Shown here one piece after another: positions 1 to 10,803 of a stretch of DNA of 64,000 nt. How positions within the stretch are numbered: position 1 is the stretch's first letter; every line of letters starts with the position of its first letter. The notes below the pieces were generated by a model. That model was not told the origin of the DNA. It saw nothing but the letters and a program-made list of their open reading frames with translations, and did not search any database. The stretch comes from Xiphydria camelus (Eukaryota > Arthropoda > Insecta > Hymenoptera > Xiphydriidae), in NCBI GenBank assembly GCA_963678675.1, contig OY783196.1, positions 14,936,138-15,000,137 on the forward strand. Direction: 5' to 3'. The position numbers were made by a program, and so were the translations under genes.

Positions 1-142
1 GTTCAATTATTAAATCAATAAATTATTTAATTTAGTCTCCAGAGTATGTTGAGCAAGTTATAAACTATACAGTTTATTAAAAAGCACAGATTATTAAAGT
101 AAATGAAAGACAATCAATTAATGTAGGATGAATAAACATTCA

Positions 143-145
143 TAT

Positions 146-186
<41 letters not shown>

Positions 187-197
187 TATTTATTTAT
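143..197. repeat. (ATTT)n microsatellite
   Basis: A run of TTTA units, repeated as TAAA near 33725-33770 in the other N1 copy in opposite orientation. It was therefore part of the ancestral N1 sequence. Confidence 0.9.
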
Positions 198-206
198 TAT
201 TTATTT

Positions 207-254
207 CTTGTATAGACGCAAATTGATATTAGTATCAATTTGCGTCTATACAAG
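207..254. repeat. Perfect inverted repeat (hairpin)
   Basis: Two arms of about 23 bp starting CTTGTATAGACGCAAATTG face each other with almost no loop. The same hairpin, with one or two changes, is in the second N1 copy near 33675-33724. Such a structure is typical of a small foldback insertion or a hairpin inside a MITE. Confidence 0.85.
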
Positions 255-422
255 AATATTTATCAAAAGATACAATCATAAATTTAGAAAAATGTTGAGA
301 AAAGAATAATACAATTATAAAATCTTATTTTTTCAAGCTCTTTCTTATTGAAAAGTAATATACATTTATTCATCAAACTTTATATATGAACACTAATACA
401 TAGTAATAATATTTTTAACCAC

Positions 423-545
423 AGGAGCGCGCAGCAGATGAGGACTCGAGGACACCGACCGGTCAACGAAGTTAAGCAGCGAAAAGTGCAGACACTAGCT
501 GGATGGGTGACCGCTCACGATGAAAAGATATACACTCGGCGTCTC
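423..545 (+). other. 5S-rRNA-derived sequence inside N1 (SINE3-like or pseudogene)
   Basis: The block contains AAGTTAAGCAGCG (about 469-481) followed by GCTGGATGGGTGACCGCT (about 498-515). These match the internal box A and box C promoter elements and spacing of animal 5S rRNA; the upstream CCGACCG also fits the 5S sequence. The 5' third of 5S is not recognisable and the 3' end diverges, so this is not a functional rRNA. The other N1 copy (about 33404-33505, minus) keeps CCGACCGATCAACGAAG, slightly closer to 5S. It may be a 5S-derived SINE or a captured pseudogene. Confidence 0.6.
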
Positions 546-748
546 GGATTCTGTCGCTGGTGACTTTTTTAAAATGTTATTTTTAAACGTACTAACCAAT
601 GATTAATCAATTCTCATGCTTTTATTAACGAGAGTAGACACTACCGTAGCTAATGAGGGTATGAGAATTAATTTTTCATTGGTTAGTACGTTTAAAAATA
701 ACATTTAAAAAAAAGTCACCAGCGACATAATCCGAGACGCCGGGTGTA
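531..748. mobile_element. Foldback MITE FB1, copy 1
   Basis: The two arms are nearly perfect inverted copies (left arm ...GGATTCTGTCGCTGGTGAC, right arm its complement) around a centre near 645. Ends read TACA and TGTA. Other copies are at 33183-33399 and 57493-57707, with a left-arm fragment near 6905-6945. The ends fit a TA target duplication, suggesting a Tc1/mariner-type MITE; no coding sequence is present. Confidence 0.8.
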
Positions 749-952
749 CGTCAGACCTAACCTTTTAGAACCGTCATTTTTTTCGTCTTCACAACGTACG
801 GTAGAACGTCATTATTACGTGATTTGTCTGACGTCGTGTGGATGTGCAATTAAGCCGTCGTTGCGACGTTAAAATGACGTCATATTTTTCGTCATCTGAC
901 GTCAGAACTGACCTACAAAAAACGTCATTTCGACGTTAGTGTGCTACCTGGG

Positions 953-1621
953 GTTTCCGTCACGTTGGAATTTTACGGCTTACGTCTTACTCTCAACCAA
1001 TAGAAGAGCAGCTGACACGCGATTGGTATATACACGGAATGCAAAGTTACAACTTGCAATAATTATCGATGCTGATAACCGCACTAATACTTTTTTCTAT
1101 ATTGTATTTCACTTAAATAATATACTCACGCATCTCAAGTGCAAGCGTAGTACATTACACTAAACATTTAGGTTATGATTTCAGATACGACTTTCGAACA
1201 GCGCATGCATATACCACGCTACTAAGAATGAGCACTCGGCTATACGGCTTACTGCCTTACTGTTACTGCTTACGTTTTTTCACGTGTGATGGCCTTTAGT
1301 ACGTAGCACGCATCCGTAAAAGGTGGTGGGGGGAAAGTCGCGACGAAGTAACTTTCTCAAGACTTTTTCGTCTGCTCGCCTCGAGCAGACGCTCTATTCA
1401 CCATAGAGGTATAAAGACTAGAGTTTTTCACCGGGTATAGGGACCGTGCATGACGATTGCTACGCCACCTGATGGCAATAATTACAATGTTTGGAAAAAA
1501 ATTGTACAAGTGTTCATATGGGAGAAATTTTTTATTATTGAAATATTAATTATTTGGAAAAGTAATTAATATCAGCAAGCATCGACGCTACAACTCCCTC
1601 TATACTTTTTGGTTTAGTTGG
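953..1621. other. No gene recognised; fragment of foldback MITE FB2
   Basis: I find no convincing gene here. Positions 1258-1294 (ending CACGTGTGATGGCCTTTA) match one arm of the FB2 foldback element at 37826-37979. The rest is unassigned. Confidence 0.5.
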
Positions 1622-1862
1622 TTGAATCGTTGGTTTAGTGCTAATTCCTTCTACGGTAAAAAAATTTCCCCGTGAAAAATTAGAAAAATTGAGTTTTAGG
1701 TGTATTTGACGTAAAGAATATTATTTTTAATTATCATTTAATTCTATTTAATAATTAAAAATAATATTTCTTTACGTCAAATACACCTAACTTAATTTTT
1801 CTAATTTTTCACGGGGAAATTTTTTTACCGTAGAAGGAATTAGCACTAAACCAACGATTCAA
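1622..1862. mobile_element. Foldback MITE
   Basis: Arms of about 110 bp starting GAATCGTTGGTTTAGTGC are inverted around a centre near 1740. The arms differ at very few positions. No coding capacity. Confidence 0.8.
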
Positions 1863-2201
1863 CAATTTCACCGTTATTCAAATGGAAATCAGAAAAAGCG
1901 ATTGAGACACCCCTAAATATTGAGTGAAAATGTACATCCGGCGATATATTCAAAGTTACATTAAATACTAACCAAGCCCGCCAAGAGAATTAATTAAAAA
2001 AGCTTTTTTTTGAGTCAGTCTAATAAGTATATTCATAAAATTGCTATAAACGTGAATTGCTATAAATGTGACTTGACGGGTTTTGCATCTATACCCCTCC
2101 AGTCCTACATTAGTATAAAATATTCGAATTTACCGCTCTACTAGCCTAGCGAGCGTTCCATTACCCTGGTGGAGAGTCGACACCAATTGACACGAGTCGA
2201 C
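1863..2201. other. No gene recognised; left flank of the Gypsy insertion
   Basis: I see no gene in this stretch. It ends in CGAC (2198-2201), which is the left copy of the 4-bp target duplication of the Gypsy element. Confidence 0.6.
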
Positions 2202-2813
2202 TGTTGCGTGCCGGGCTGGTCTTCTTGGTCCGTTTGTAGGGGGCAAGTCCGTGCCCGTGGAGTGCTGAACCACTCTGCTCGGAAAGAGCGGGATCGGGAG
2301 ATAAAGAGTTTTATTGCAGGTGGAGAAATGAAAACTCTTAATCCAAGAATTAGGTGATCACCAATGAATTATATTTTAACACATAGTTGGAATATAATTT
2401 GTCGTTATAAATCGGTATCTGAGTGCCCCTCGAGCGGCAAAGTGCATCCTTTTAAATCAAAAGTCCCCGCCTCTCGGTAACAACGGGGAACCAATCAAAT
2501 ACTCAGCGCTAATGTGGGGAACCAATCTGATACTCGACGCTAGTCGTAGTCAAGGACTCTACTCCCACTTTCTTCGTCTACGCACAATGATCTAATCCAC
2601 GCTCCACGCGTCCATGTGCGAAGAAAGTACGCATCGACCCTGACTCTGGCGCGCACAATCCCACGCACTCGAAAGAAAACATGCCCTCATCGACCGTGGG
2701 TCTACCGCGCACGAACTCCCGCAATCCGCAGCGCGTATCGATGACAAATCTTATGCGCGCACGCCTACGTGACTCAAAGAAAGGAGAACGGTTCTTGCTA
2801 GCTAAATTAACTA
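2202..2813 (-). repeat. Gypsy 3' LTR, distal part (interrupted by E0)
   Basis: 612 bp of the LTR. The remaining 324 bp resume after E0 at 28635-28958. Together they make 936 bp, exactly the length of the 5' LTR at 34965-35900 and of the solo LTR at 36836-37771. Confidence 0.9.
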
Positions 2814-3059
2814 CCCAAATAGCACACGGATGTTCAATGGGCGTCCAATGGATGATAATGCCGTATAAGACAGATATCCATAGAATGTCCGTAACATGTC
2901 CATTGGACATCCACTGGATATCCAGTGGATGTACTTTTGACACCTTCGAGTACATCCATATGATGTTCTTCACAGAACACGAAACGGACGTTCAATGGAT
3001 GTTGAATGGATCTTTCATGGACATATCAACAAAATCTCGTAAATAAATATGCAACAAGT

Positions 3060-3476
3060 TCAATCAAGAATAAAATACGTTTTTTTATTATATCAATCAT
3101 CTCGTTAAATATATAAAGATATATAGTAACACAGATATTACAAGTATTATAATTCTAAAGCCAGAAGGAGTTTCCTTGTATGTACTGAAATATATCGAAA
3201 ATATATTCGTTTTCTATAACTATCTTCTTAAAATGCTGTATTCATTATAGTTACGCAAGAATCGAAATTGTTATTATTTAATATTGGAAGTGAATATACT
3301 TGAAATAAGAAGAACAAAAATTCTTTCGGGATGCTCTAATATTTCCGACTAATAAGAACCTTCAATTATTGAATTACTCAAACATATAACTGAAATAAGA
3401 ACTTACAATTACTAGAAACAAAAGTAACTTATATTAAGGGGTAACGCCACTCTAGCGGCCGGTAAAGGAGCCAACT
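3060..3476. other. No gene recognised (inside E0)
   Basis: AT-rich sequence after the left subterminal repeats of E0. I see no coding region or clear repeat. Confidence 0.5.
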
Positions 3477-3770
3477 TTACACTAAACAGATAGCCTTCCT
3501 CACAGACTTACTTAATGCTATGTGAGTAACGTTATTTTCAATAGCCCATATAGCAAGTTCCCTTTCAAATGCCTCGGTACCACTCAATTTATCAACAGGT
3601 ACATCATTATTAGGTATGTCATTACCCGATGAATCGTTATCAAAGCCGAAGTTAAGAGAGCTATCGTCAGATGTATCATTATCGACCACTACTTCATTCA
3701 CTTCATTATCTACCACGCTGGCATTAGAAATAGATTTATTTGATGGTTCACGATGAGTATTAGATTCGAT
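3477..3770 (-). pseudogene. Fragment of tnp2-type transposase, N-terminal region
   Basis: The minus-strand frame contains FERELAIWAIENNVTHIAL, which aligns with the conserved block before the catalytic core of the three tnp2-like transposases here (for example LRLWAITRNVPRSTVNDLL in E1). An acidic, serine-rich stretch precedes it, as in those proteins. Homology ends abruptly at about 3500 and the frame stops at 3477; on the other side the fragment abuts the truncated copia sequence near 3770. It lies on the opposite strand to the DUF4806 gene of E0, so it is either inverted or the relic of another element. Confidence 0.5.
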
Positions 3771-6504
3771 TACGCATTACAGGAGAATAAACATCATTTA
3801 TTTCCTCAGTTTGTTGGAAGCCTCTAACAACTAATCTCGCTTTATACGTATCATCAGATTTTCTCGTATATACCCATTTTACATCCAACACTTTATTATT
3901 GTTTGTATTCTCAACTAACTTCCACGTGTTGTTTTTATTTAAACAATCAATTTCTTTGTTCATCGCTTTTCTCCAAAGATCACTCTCATTACTCTCAACC
4001 GCCTCCTCAAATGTATCAGGTGCGCTTGTACTACAAAAATTTGCAAAAACCTCACTATTATAAACATAGTATTCATTTAACTTCTTTGGTGGGTTTCTAG
4101 TTCGATCAGACCTACGGGCAGTTTCGTTTAAACTCTCATCCCTACTTTCGCTCATACTCTCGAAAGTTTCATTCAATGAATCATCATCCGACTTTTCGTC
4201 ATTTTCATTATTCGTATCATTATTCTCGTTACTCTCATTATCGGATTCCTCACTATCTAGACCGATACATTTTACATTTTCCTCAACGAACTCTACATGT
4301 CTAGCGACAATTACTCTACAGTTTAGAAGTACGCGATACCCAACGTTACTATAACCAATTAGAATTCCCACATCAGCCTTTTTATCCCATTTTGATTCTC
4401 TTTTTAGCTCCGGTATTCTAACAAAAACCTTACTACCATATAAACGTAGATTCGATACATCCGGTCTCTTTCCGAAGAATATTTCAAACGGTGTCTTTTG
4501 CTCGATGGTTCTTGATAACGTACGATTCTTCAAATAGGTTGCCGCGCATACTATTTCAGGCCAGTACCGTCTATGTACATTAGCTTCTGCCAATAAGCAA
4601 CGTGATACATCCATTATTGTTCTATTAAATCGTTCCGCAGTTCCATTTAGCTGATGTACATAGGCAGGGCAATTATTAATAACAATTCCCTTTTCTCTTG
4701 CAAATCTAAACATTGTACCATTCAAGTATTCTTTACCATTATCACATCTCAAAATCTTAATTCTCTTTCCTGTTAAATTTTCACATTCATTTACATATTC
4801 AATCAAACAATCACACACTTCCGCTTTAGATTTTATAGTATACACTTTAGCGATTTTACTATAATCATCAATAAACGATAGAAAGTATTTCTCGCCTTGA
4901 TACCCTACCGTTTTAAATGGTCCACACACGTCAGTGTGAACGATCTCTAAAATATCGTTCGCTCTCTCTCTATTATTTTCAAATGGTAAATCATGCATTT
5001 TGCTCTCCGTGCACGTTCTACATTTCATAAATTCCGATTCGATTTTACTTGGCATGCCATTTAACAATTGTTTCTTACACAGAGTGTCCAAATATCCAAA
5101 ATTCACATGACCCAGCAAGCGATGCCATTTCTCTTTCTCACTCATACTTTTTGTATTCTTATTTGCTACATTAACGCGCGATACAATATTCGTAGTTGAC
5201 TCATCTGATTTCAATTTACTTTTCATGATATATAATCCGTTCTCTTTCACAGCTACTGCAGTTACTTTACCAACACTATCAACAATTTTCGCAATTTTTC
5301 CTTTTGAAACAATCGTATTCCTTTGTGTTATCTTGCTATAGCTTACTAAATTCGACTTCATATCTTTGACAAAGAAAACGTTCTCCATTTTAATCAAATT
5401 TCTTTTCCCAAAACTCTTAAAATAACTCAGTACATTACCGATTTTTGTTGCTTTTACATTTCTATTGTCACCCAAATACACATTTACGGGCTCTTTGAGT
5501 ACAACATACCTGTCAAACAAACTCTCATCATTTATAATATGATCTGTACAACCGCTATCTAGAAGCCACTGTATTTCATTTCCGTCTCGGCTACTTGACT
5601 GATTCTTCTGTGCCGCATTGTGCGCAACCGTCGTTGTCCACGCGCTGTTTTGTCCTCCATACGCCTGCTGCTGCTGATTCGTCTGATGTGTGCTTGACTC
5701 GCGCTGTCCCGAACGGAAACCACCGCGCCCTCTATAGCTTCCTCTTCCGGCTCCCTGCCGGCCTCGTGGTGCTCGCCATGTGCCTCGTCTACCCGACGCT
5801 TGACCGCCATTTTTGCACTGCCTCTGAATATGTCCTGTCTCTCCACAGCCGTAACATATCTGATCTCTTTGTAACTTGTTTACGGTGAACACACTTGACT
5901 TTTTTTCTGAATTATCGTCTTTTTTATTTTTTATTTCAGCCATTTGTATTTTATTCTTCACATAATCAGCCGTCTGATCTTCTTCTTTGAGTGTATCAAT
6001 CAAATCACCAATATAACTATACGACTCAGGCAACGTGTTTAACATATAATTCAGTTTCTCTTTCTCTGTTACCTTTGCACCAGCGCTTTTCAATTCGTTT
6101 ACGGCCTTTTCAAAATCACTAAAGAACGTCGCCGTATCATTATAATCCTTGAGCTTTATCTTTTCCAGCTTATTTCTGCACACAATTTATAACGCCGTTG
6201 ACTCCTTTAGATACAAACTGTCCAGCTTTTTAATTATTTCGTACGGCGTCGTTTTCTCGCACACAAATTCTAACTGTTTATCCGATAATGCACTATACAT
6301 ATAATTTATTGCCTTTAAGTCGTTTTCATCCCACGGATCTGCGTCTTCCTCCGTTTTTTCTCTCATAATTGCAGCTTCACATTTTTTCATTTTCAAAAAC
6401 ATTATGATTCGTTTTTTCCACATCCCATAATTCTCCCCATCGAACACGGGTATTCTTATCTCATTTTTCGCCATCTTGTGTCGTACGTGCTTTCCTACGT
6501 ACAC
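3760..6504 (-). pseudogene. Ty1/copia gag-pol, truncated
   Basis: One long minus-strand frame interrupted by an in-frame TAA at 6187-6189. In order: gag, a CCHC zinc knuckle (CYGCGETGHIQRQC), the aspartic-protease motif LLDSGCTDH, the HHCC region and core of integrase with HTDVCGPF, RCDNGKEY and a glutamate in LNGTAERFNR, then the start of reverse transcriptase up to VYSPV. The sequence breaks off there, so the catalytic part of reverse transcriptase, RNase H and the 3' LTR are missing. Without them the copy cannot be autonomous. The integrase-before-RT order is diagnostic of Ty1/copia rather than Ty3/Gypsy. Confidence 0.92.
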
Positions 6505-6567
6505 GGCTCACTTGCTAATTATTTAATCACTTTACTATTTAACCACTATACTACTTGACCACTTAAT

Positions 6568-6585
6568 CACGGACCTCTGCTACCA
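6568..6585 (-). promoter_or_regulatory. Copia primer-binding site (initiator tRNA-Met type)
   Basis: On the minus strand the first bases after the LTR read TGGTAGCAGAGG, complementary to the 3' end of insect initiator tRNA-Met. This position directly next to the LTR is where reverse transcription of copia-type elements is primed. Confidence 0.75.
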
Positions 6586-6827
6586 TGTGAAGATTTATTT
6601 AAGTAAGGTACATATTTGTTACATATTGCTCGGCTGCTGGTCTCTTACGCACTCTCTCTCCATGCCCGTCTCTACCGGTCTCCTCACTCTCTCCCCTCCA
6701 TTTCCACGCATGCGCACCATCCTGACTTTCCTCTATATAAATTTGCTACAGGTATATACTCAACAGATATGGAATTGAAAGTATTTGTTGTTTGGTATAT
6801 ATATGTGTATGTTATAAGGAGTTCACA
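6586..6827 (-). repeat. Copia 5' LTR (about 242 bp)
   Basis: Bounded by the primer-binding site at 6585 and by TGTGAACTCC (minus strand) at 6827, giving a TG...CA LTR. A TATA-like TTTATATAGA lies within it on the minus strand. There is no second LTR in the window because the 3' half of the element is lost, so the outer border is less certain than the inner one. Confidence 0.65.
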
Positions 6828-6834
6828 TTTTAAA

Positions 6835-6868
6835 ATTATCGAGGCGTATGTTTTTGCGCCTCGATAAT
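6835..6868. repeat. 12-bp perfect hairpin
   Basis: ATTATCGAGGCG and its complement surround a nine- or ten-base loop, directly beyond the copia LTR border. Its origin is unknown. Confidence 0.7.
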
Positions 6869-6974
6869 GTTAAGGTATTCATTCCAGGACAGAGCAGGTA
6901 CACATACACCTGGCGCAACGGATTCTGTGTCGCTGGTGACTTTTTAGAATAAAACATATTTGTAATAACGTGTC

Positions 6975-7190
6975 GTATAGGCTAGGCAAGTATCTCAAAT
7001 TAATGACGCGCGTGCGACCTCGTGGATAGTCCACGAAGCTTTGGGGTGATAAGTGACCAGTCGGGATCAAGTATTCCGTTGTCTCTAACCCACCACAATG
7101 GAATACTTGATCCTGATTGGTCACTTATCACCCCAGAGTTACGAACTGCGACCACCTCGTGGCGCCACTAGAGATACTTGCTTAGCCTAT
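6975..7190. mobile_element. Foldback MITE
   Basis: Arms such as AGGCTAGGCAAGTATCT (left) and AGATACTTGCTTAGCCTA (right), and inner arms GGGGTGATAAGTGACC and GGTCACTTATCACCCC, are inverted around about 7080. A left-arm fragment of FB1 (about 6905-6945) lies just before it. Confidence 0.75.
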
Positions 7191-7939
7191 ATCGCATATC
7201 GCATATCATTTCCATACTCTTAATTCCATTCTTTCTCAAACAATCACATTATGTTCCCTAAGTGTGACATTAATGATCACTATTTAATGTCATAGAATTG
7301 AACATCATTTTCAATTCATGATTTACTGTTTAATTATTTGTTTTTATATTAGAAATATGGCACAATATACAGTCGTTGAGTTCAGCGATGGTCTGCAACT
7401 AGTTCCTACTTCATGGTTAATCAATGACACAGAGTGTCAATGGCCAATATATACGAACCCAACGAGAATAACCAAAGCGGTATCAGAAGCGGAAAGACCG
7501 TTAAATACTTGGACTACTCTTGCCGTAAAACGAATTTTCTGCACAACAAGTAAATATACTTTATTAAAACAATTTTAATGTAGAAAATATTACGTGAAAA
7601 ATATTTTATTTCTCTTTGGTAATTTCTCTTTAGGATCATAATGCACGTACCCCAAGTAACACGATGACGTCATTTTAACGTTCTTTTTTGGTCAGTTGTG
7701 ACGTCTTCCCAGGTAGCAGTGACACGTCATATTCACGTCGCTTGAAGGTGATTGTTCGTCGACGACGTCATATGCCTTAAATTCGACGTTTTAATCACGT
7801 GTTATTTGAAGATCATATTATGACGTCATTGAAATGACGTTTTTTTCACGTAATTTGTTGACGAAACAGTCACATAATTTATTATTTCCCTACGCATAAT
7901 CAGGTGTGTAACTGTAAGAAATGTATAAGATGAAATACC

Positions 7940-8075
7940 CATCAGTTGAAAAGTTTGTGAGATATTTTCGTTCAAAGTACAAGAGTAAATTGCGCTGCGT
8001 GCGACTAAGTTTCCAGCGCCCAGCGAAATTTACTCTTGTACTTTGAGCGGAAATATCTCACAAACGGTTCAGCGA
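7940..8075. mobile_element. Foldback MITE inside E1
   Basis: TTTGTGAGATATTTTCG and AGTACAAGAGTAAATT on the left are mirrored by AATTTACTCTTGTACTTT and AATATCTCACAAACG on the right. It lies in the 5' region of E1 before the DUF4806 gene. A related fragment occurs near 10570-10650 in the last intron of that gene. Confidence 0.75.
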
Positions 8076-8685
8076 ATGGACATTTCACCTTTTACCTTTT
8101 TTTGTTCATCTTGACGAGCTCTACTACTTTTGTAGGAATTAAAATACCGAATTCCACTTAAAAAGATGAAAGTAACCTTCATATCTCGTAAATAATGCGT
8201 GTCATTGAAAATCTGTTGCATCTACCATATGTATCTTTCAATACCAAACAAATTTTATTTGAAATATATTTTCATAAAATTACAAATAACGGAAATAAAC
8301 GGGATTTTCCCTTGATACCTCTGCGGGATACTTTTTACAAGAACTCCAACGGAATAGAAAATCACGGCATTGCGGGTACCCGTGTTACCTGCCACTTTCC
8401 TTGGTATCCGCGTTTAATGAGTTCCATGTGCTGACCAAATGCCGTAGACCGAGGTGGGTCTTTCCCTATACTAACGTACCGTCACCACGGCAGAAACGGT
8501 TTATTTCTTTGAGTTTGAAAATTTCGGTTCAGTCACGTCGGTAGTCCCGTACAGTTCAAACGATATTCGAACATTCGTGGCATTTTCAGTGCAGTGCATA
8601 TACGATTTCTTAAAGCAGCAAAGTGACAGGAAAATAAAAGTGAGAGCGAGCGAAAAAAGAGTGACTGTATAAGACGTCGCGTATA

Positions 8686-10800
8686 ATGACATATGTAGGC
8701 GTCGAGTTTTCTGCTTCCGAGGAATGTGCAGGCGGCATAGCTGTAGTAAATAGCCGCTGGTTAACGCCACGAAAAAAAGAAGTCTTGTGGCCACCATGCA
8801 AGACGCAAAATGAATACAATAAATTATTAAAACGTGGGGAAAATCCAGATGAGGAGACCTGGACAGTGTATGGTATTTGCCGTCGTTTTTTTGAGTGCGG
8901 TAAGTACACACATATGCTTATTCCTTCTTAACAAAAGGGGGATAACAACGTAAAGCCGAATTTTTGGAGCTCCTCATTATCTTTTCTTTGTGATATGGTT
9001 GAGCGCTGAACGAATGCACGAGATATCGTTCGATAACATTTTTTTTTATTTCATCAGATTCTTCAATTCGATATTAAAAAACTATAATCATTATATTTCT
9101 ATACAGATGATTTTGAAAAAGCTTCGTATAAAATAAAACAAGCCGAAGTAACCTCAGATATACAGTCAGGTATTGAAACACCAAAAAAAAAGCAATCGTG
9201 GAAGAGAAAAGTCTCTGCTACCCGCAAAATTTTGTCTGATTCGAGTGACGAAGAAAATATCAGTCTTCTTCCTAGACCACCGAAGGTAGAAATCTATAAA
9301 AAGTCTGGTTCTGAGTGCAAAAGATTGAAACTGGGAGAGGATGGTACGTACACCTGAAGAATTATTAATGAACATGGCTGATTATATTTTTCGCGCTGGC
9401 ATTTCGATAAATTTAAGAAGATTTTCAAATTGAGCCTTCATTAAATAATTATAGGAAATTTAAAACTTGATTTGTATCATTTTATGGACATGATCCAACA
9501 ATTACGAGCAATCTTATTACATGAAATAAGCTATTTAACAGTTTTGTATCATATCTTTGTATGAATTAGAAATGTATGATCTGAATATTTTTTAGTTAAT
9601 TCCGATCCACATTCTATTAATACAAGAAATGATGATGATTATTCAGTTCAACCATCTCATTCAACGATCTCTCATCTTTCAAAAGTATCGCAATCTACCG
9701 GTACTTTGAATAATGATTTAGATGACCTAGCAGCAAATAATGTTAATAATATCGGTAAGCCTATGGTAATTATATTTGAAATCCAATATTTCAATATGTG
9801 CGGGTAAAATTGCCTGCACATATTGCAATACGACAAAACGTTTCCGCCAACCTAATATACAGATGTTATGTAGGAAAATTAACAGACGTATGTCTATATA
9901 TTTTTACCAATACTTTGATTAATTTATTGTAGTGTTTCAACGGAAGTTATTACGAGAAATTTTTATTATAAAAGAACAAAATACCCAAATACTTCGATGG
10001 ATTGAAAAGCAGTCAACAACTGCCACGTTAAACCAATGTCAAGCAGCACATTTACCATCAAATTTACCGATTAATACTACTGATGATCTAGATGGATTCG
10101 AACGTTATTTAGAAGAAAAAGAAAATTTGATTGGCTTCGTAAGAATTGTCTCTTTACTTATAAACATATTGACATATAATTTGATTCAAGCTTCTCTATA
10201 TTTGATTACTTCTTTTTATTATCATACTTCGTAAATCATATGAATAGCATACATATACGTATACCGCAATTCAAGAATTCAATTTATCACTTTAACTCAA
10301 TTTCAAAAGTCACATCACAACATATTTCCAGACATAAATAAGCCTATACAAAAAAGGAATAACGTTTTGTTTCAGTCTACATACCTATCACAATTGGGCG
10401 GTAAAAACACATCATCCAAAGTAAATAATATATTACGTCGATGCATAACAGACAATCTCGCAAAAGAATATAGTTTCTTTGGCAAGCGTGCAGATAAGAA
10501 AGTTTTTTCACAACTAAAGTTGAAGACTGCCGTCGTTCGTAAGTATTCTGACATACTTTGAAGAATGAGTTATGCTGCGTGCCGCTACAAATTCCCATTA
10601 CACATCAGAGTGGTGGAACAGATTACTCTTGTATTTTGAGTGGCAATATGTTTAACAAACTTGTTTGAAATTGTTTAATTCCAGGTGCAATAAACTCAAC
10701 TGATTGTTCAGAACAAGAAATCAACGACAGTATCAAAATTTGGCTTAAACACGCACCTCAACGGTACAAAATTCAAGAATTGAAGAAACAGAATCCTTAA
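8686..10800 (+). CDS. DUF4806-domain protein of E1 (putative subterminal-repeat binding partner)
   Basis: Six exons with consistent GT-AG borders and phases: 8686-8899, 9107-9343, 9596-9754, 9933-10138, 10376-10538, 10685-10800, giving 364 aa. The N-terminus (MTYVGVEF...GIAVVNSRWLTPRKKEVLWP) is a small domain shared with the E0, E2 and E3 proteins. Lys/Arg- and Ser-rich linkers follow, then a helix (IKEQNTQILRWIEKQ), the LP..T.DDL..FERYLEE motif and the DUF4806 core LGGKNTSSKVNNILRRCI, ending with a WLKHAP motif. The start is the first ATG before the conserved domain. The stop is in frame with, and two codons before, the transposase ATG. DUF4806 has no known biochemical function that I can name. 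A role like that of TNPA of En/Spm, binding the subterminal motifs, is inference from its constant pairing with tnp2. Confidence 0.85.
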
Positions 10801-10803
10801 ACA

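Larger units (their letters stand above)
1..952 (-). mobile_element. N1 non-autonomous CCCA-ended DNA transposon, partial copy
   Basis: This is the inner part and one end of a non-coding transposon whose other end lies outside the window. It matches the reverse complement of 32979-33920, where a complete copy sits. Its end at 944-952 reads CTACCTGGG, preceded by dense TGACGT/ACGTCA motifs (about 770-940). The same end sequence occurs on the coding element E1 at 7708 and 13472, so N1 is probably moved by E1-type proteins. It carries a tetranucleotide run, a perfect hairpin, a 5S-rRNA-like block and a foldback element, all also present in the second copy. Confidence 0.85.

Noticed and set aside
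2681..3046. Frames of 78-121 codons shared by all three Gypsy LTR copies (MPSSTVGLPRTNSRN...; also 35444-35788 and 36948-37292)
   Set aside because: They are repeated only because the LTR is repeated. One runs into E0, and no domain or codon pattern suggests a protein.
7708..7870. TGACGTCA motifs read as CREB/ATF enhancer sites
   Set aside because: They are confined to the terminal regions of transposons on both sides and move with them, so a transposition role is more likely than host regulation.
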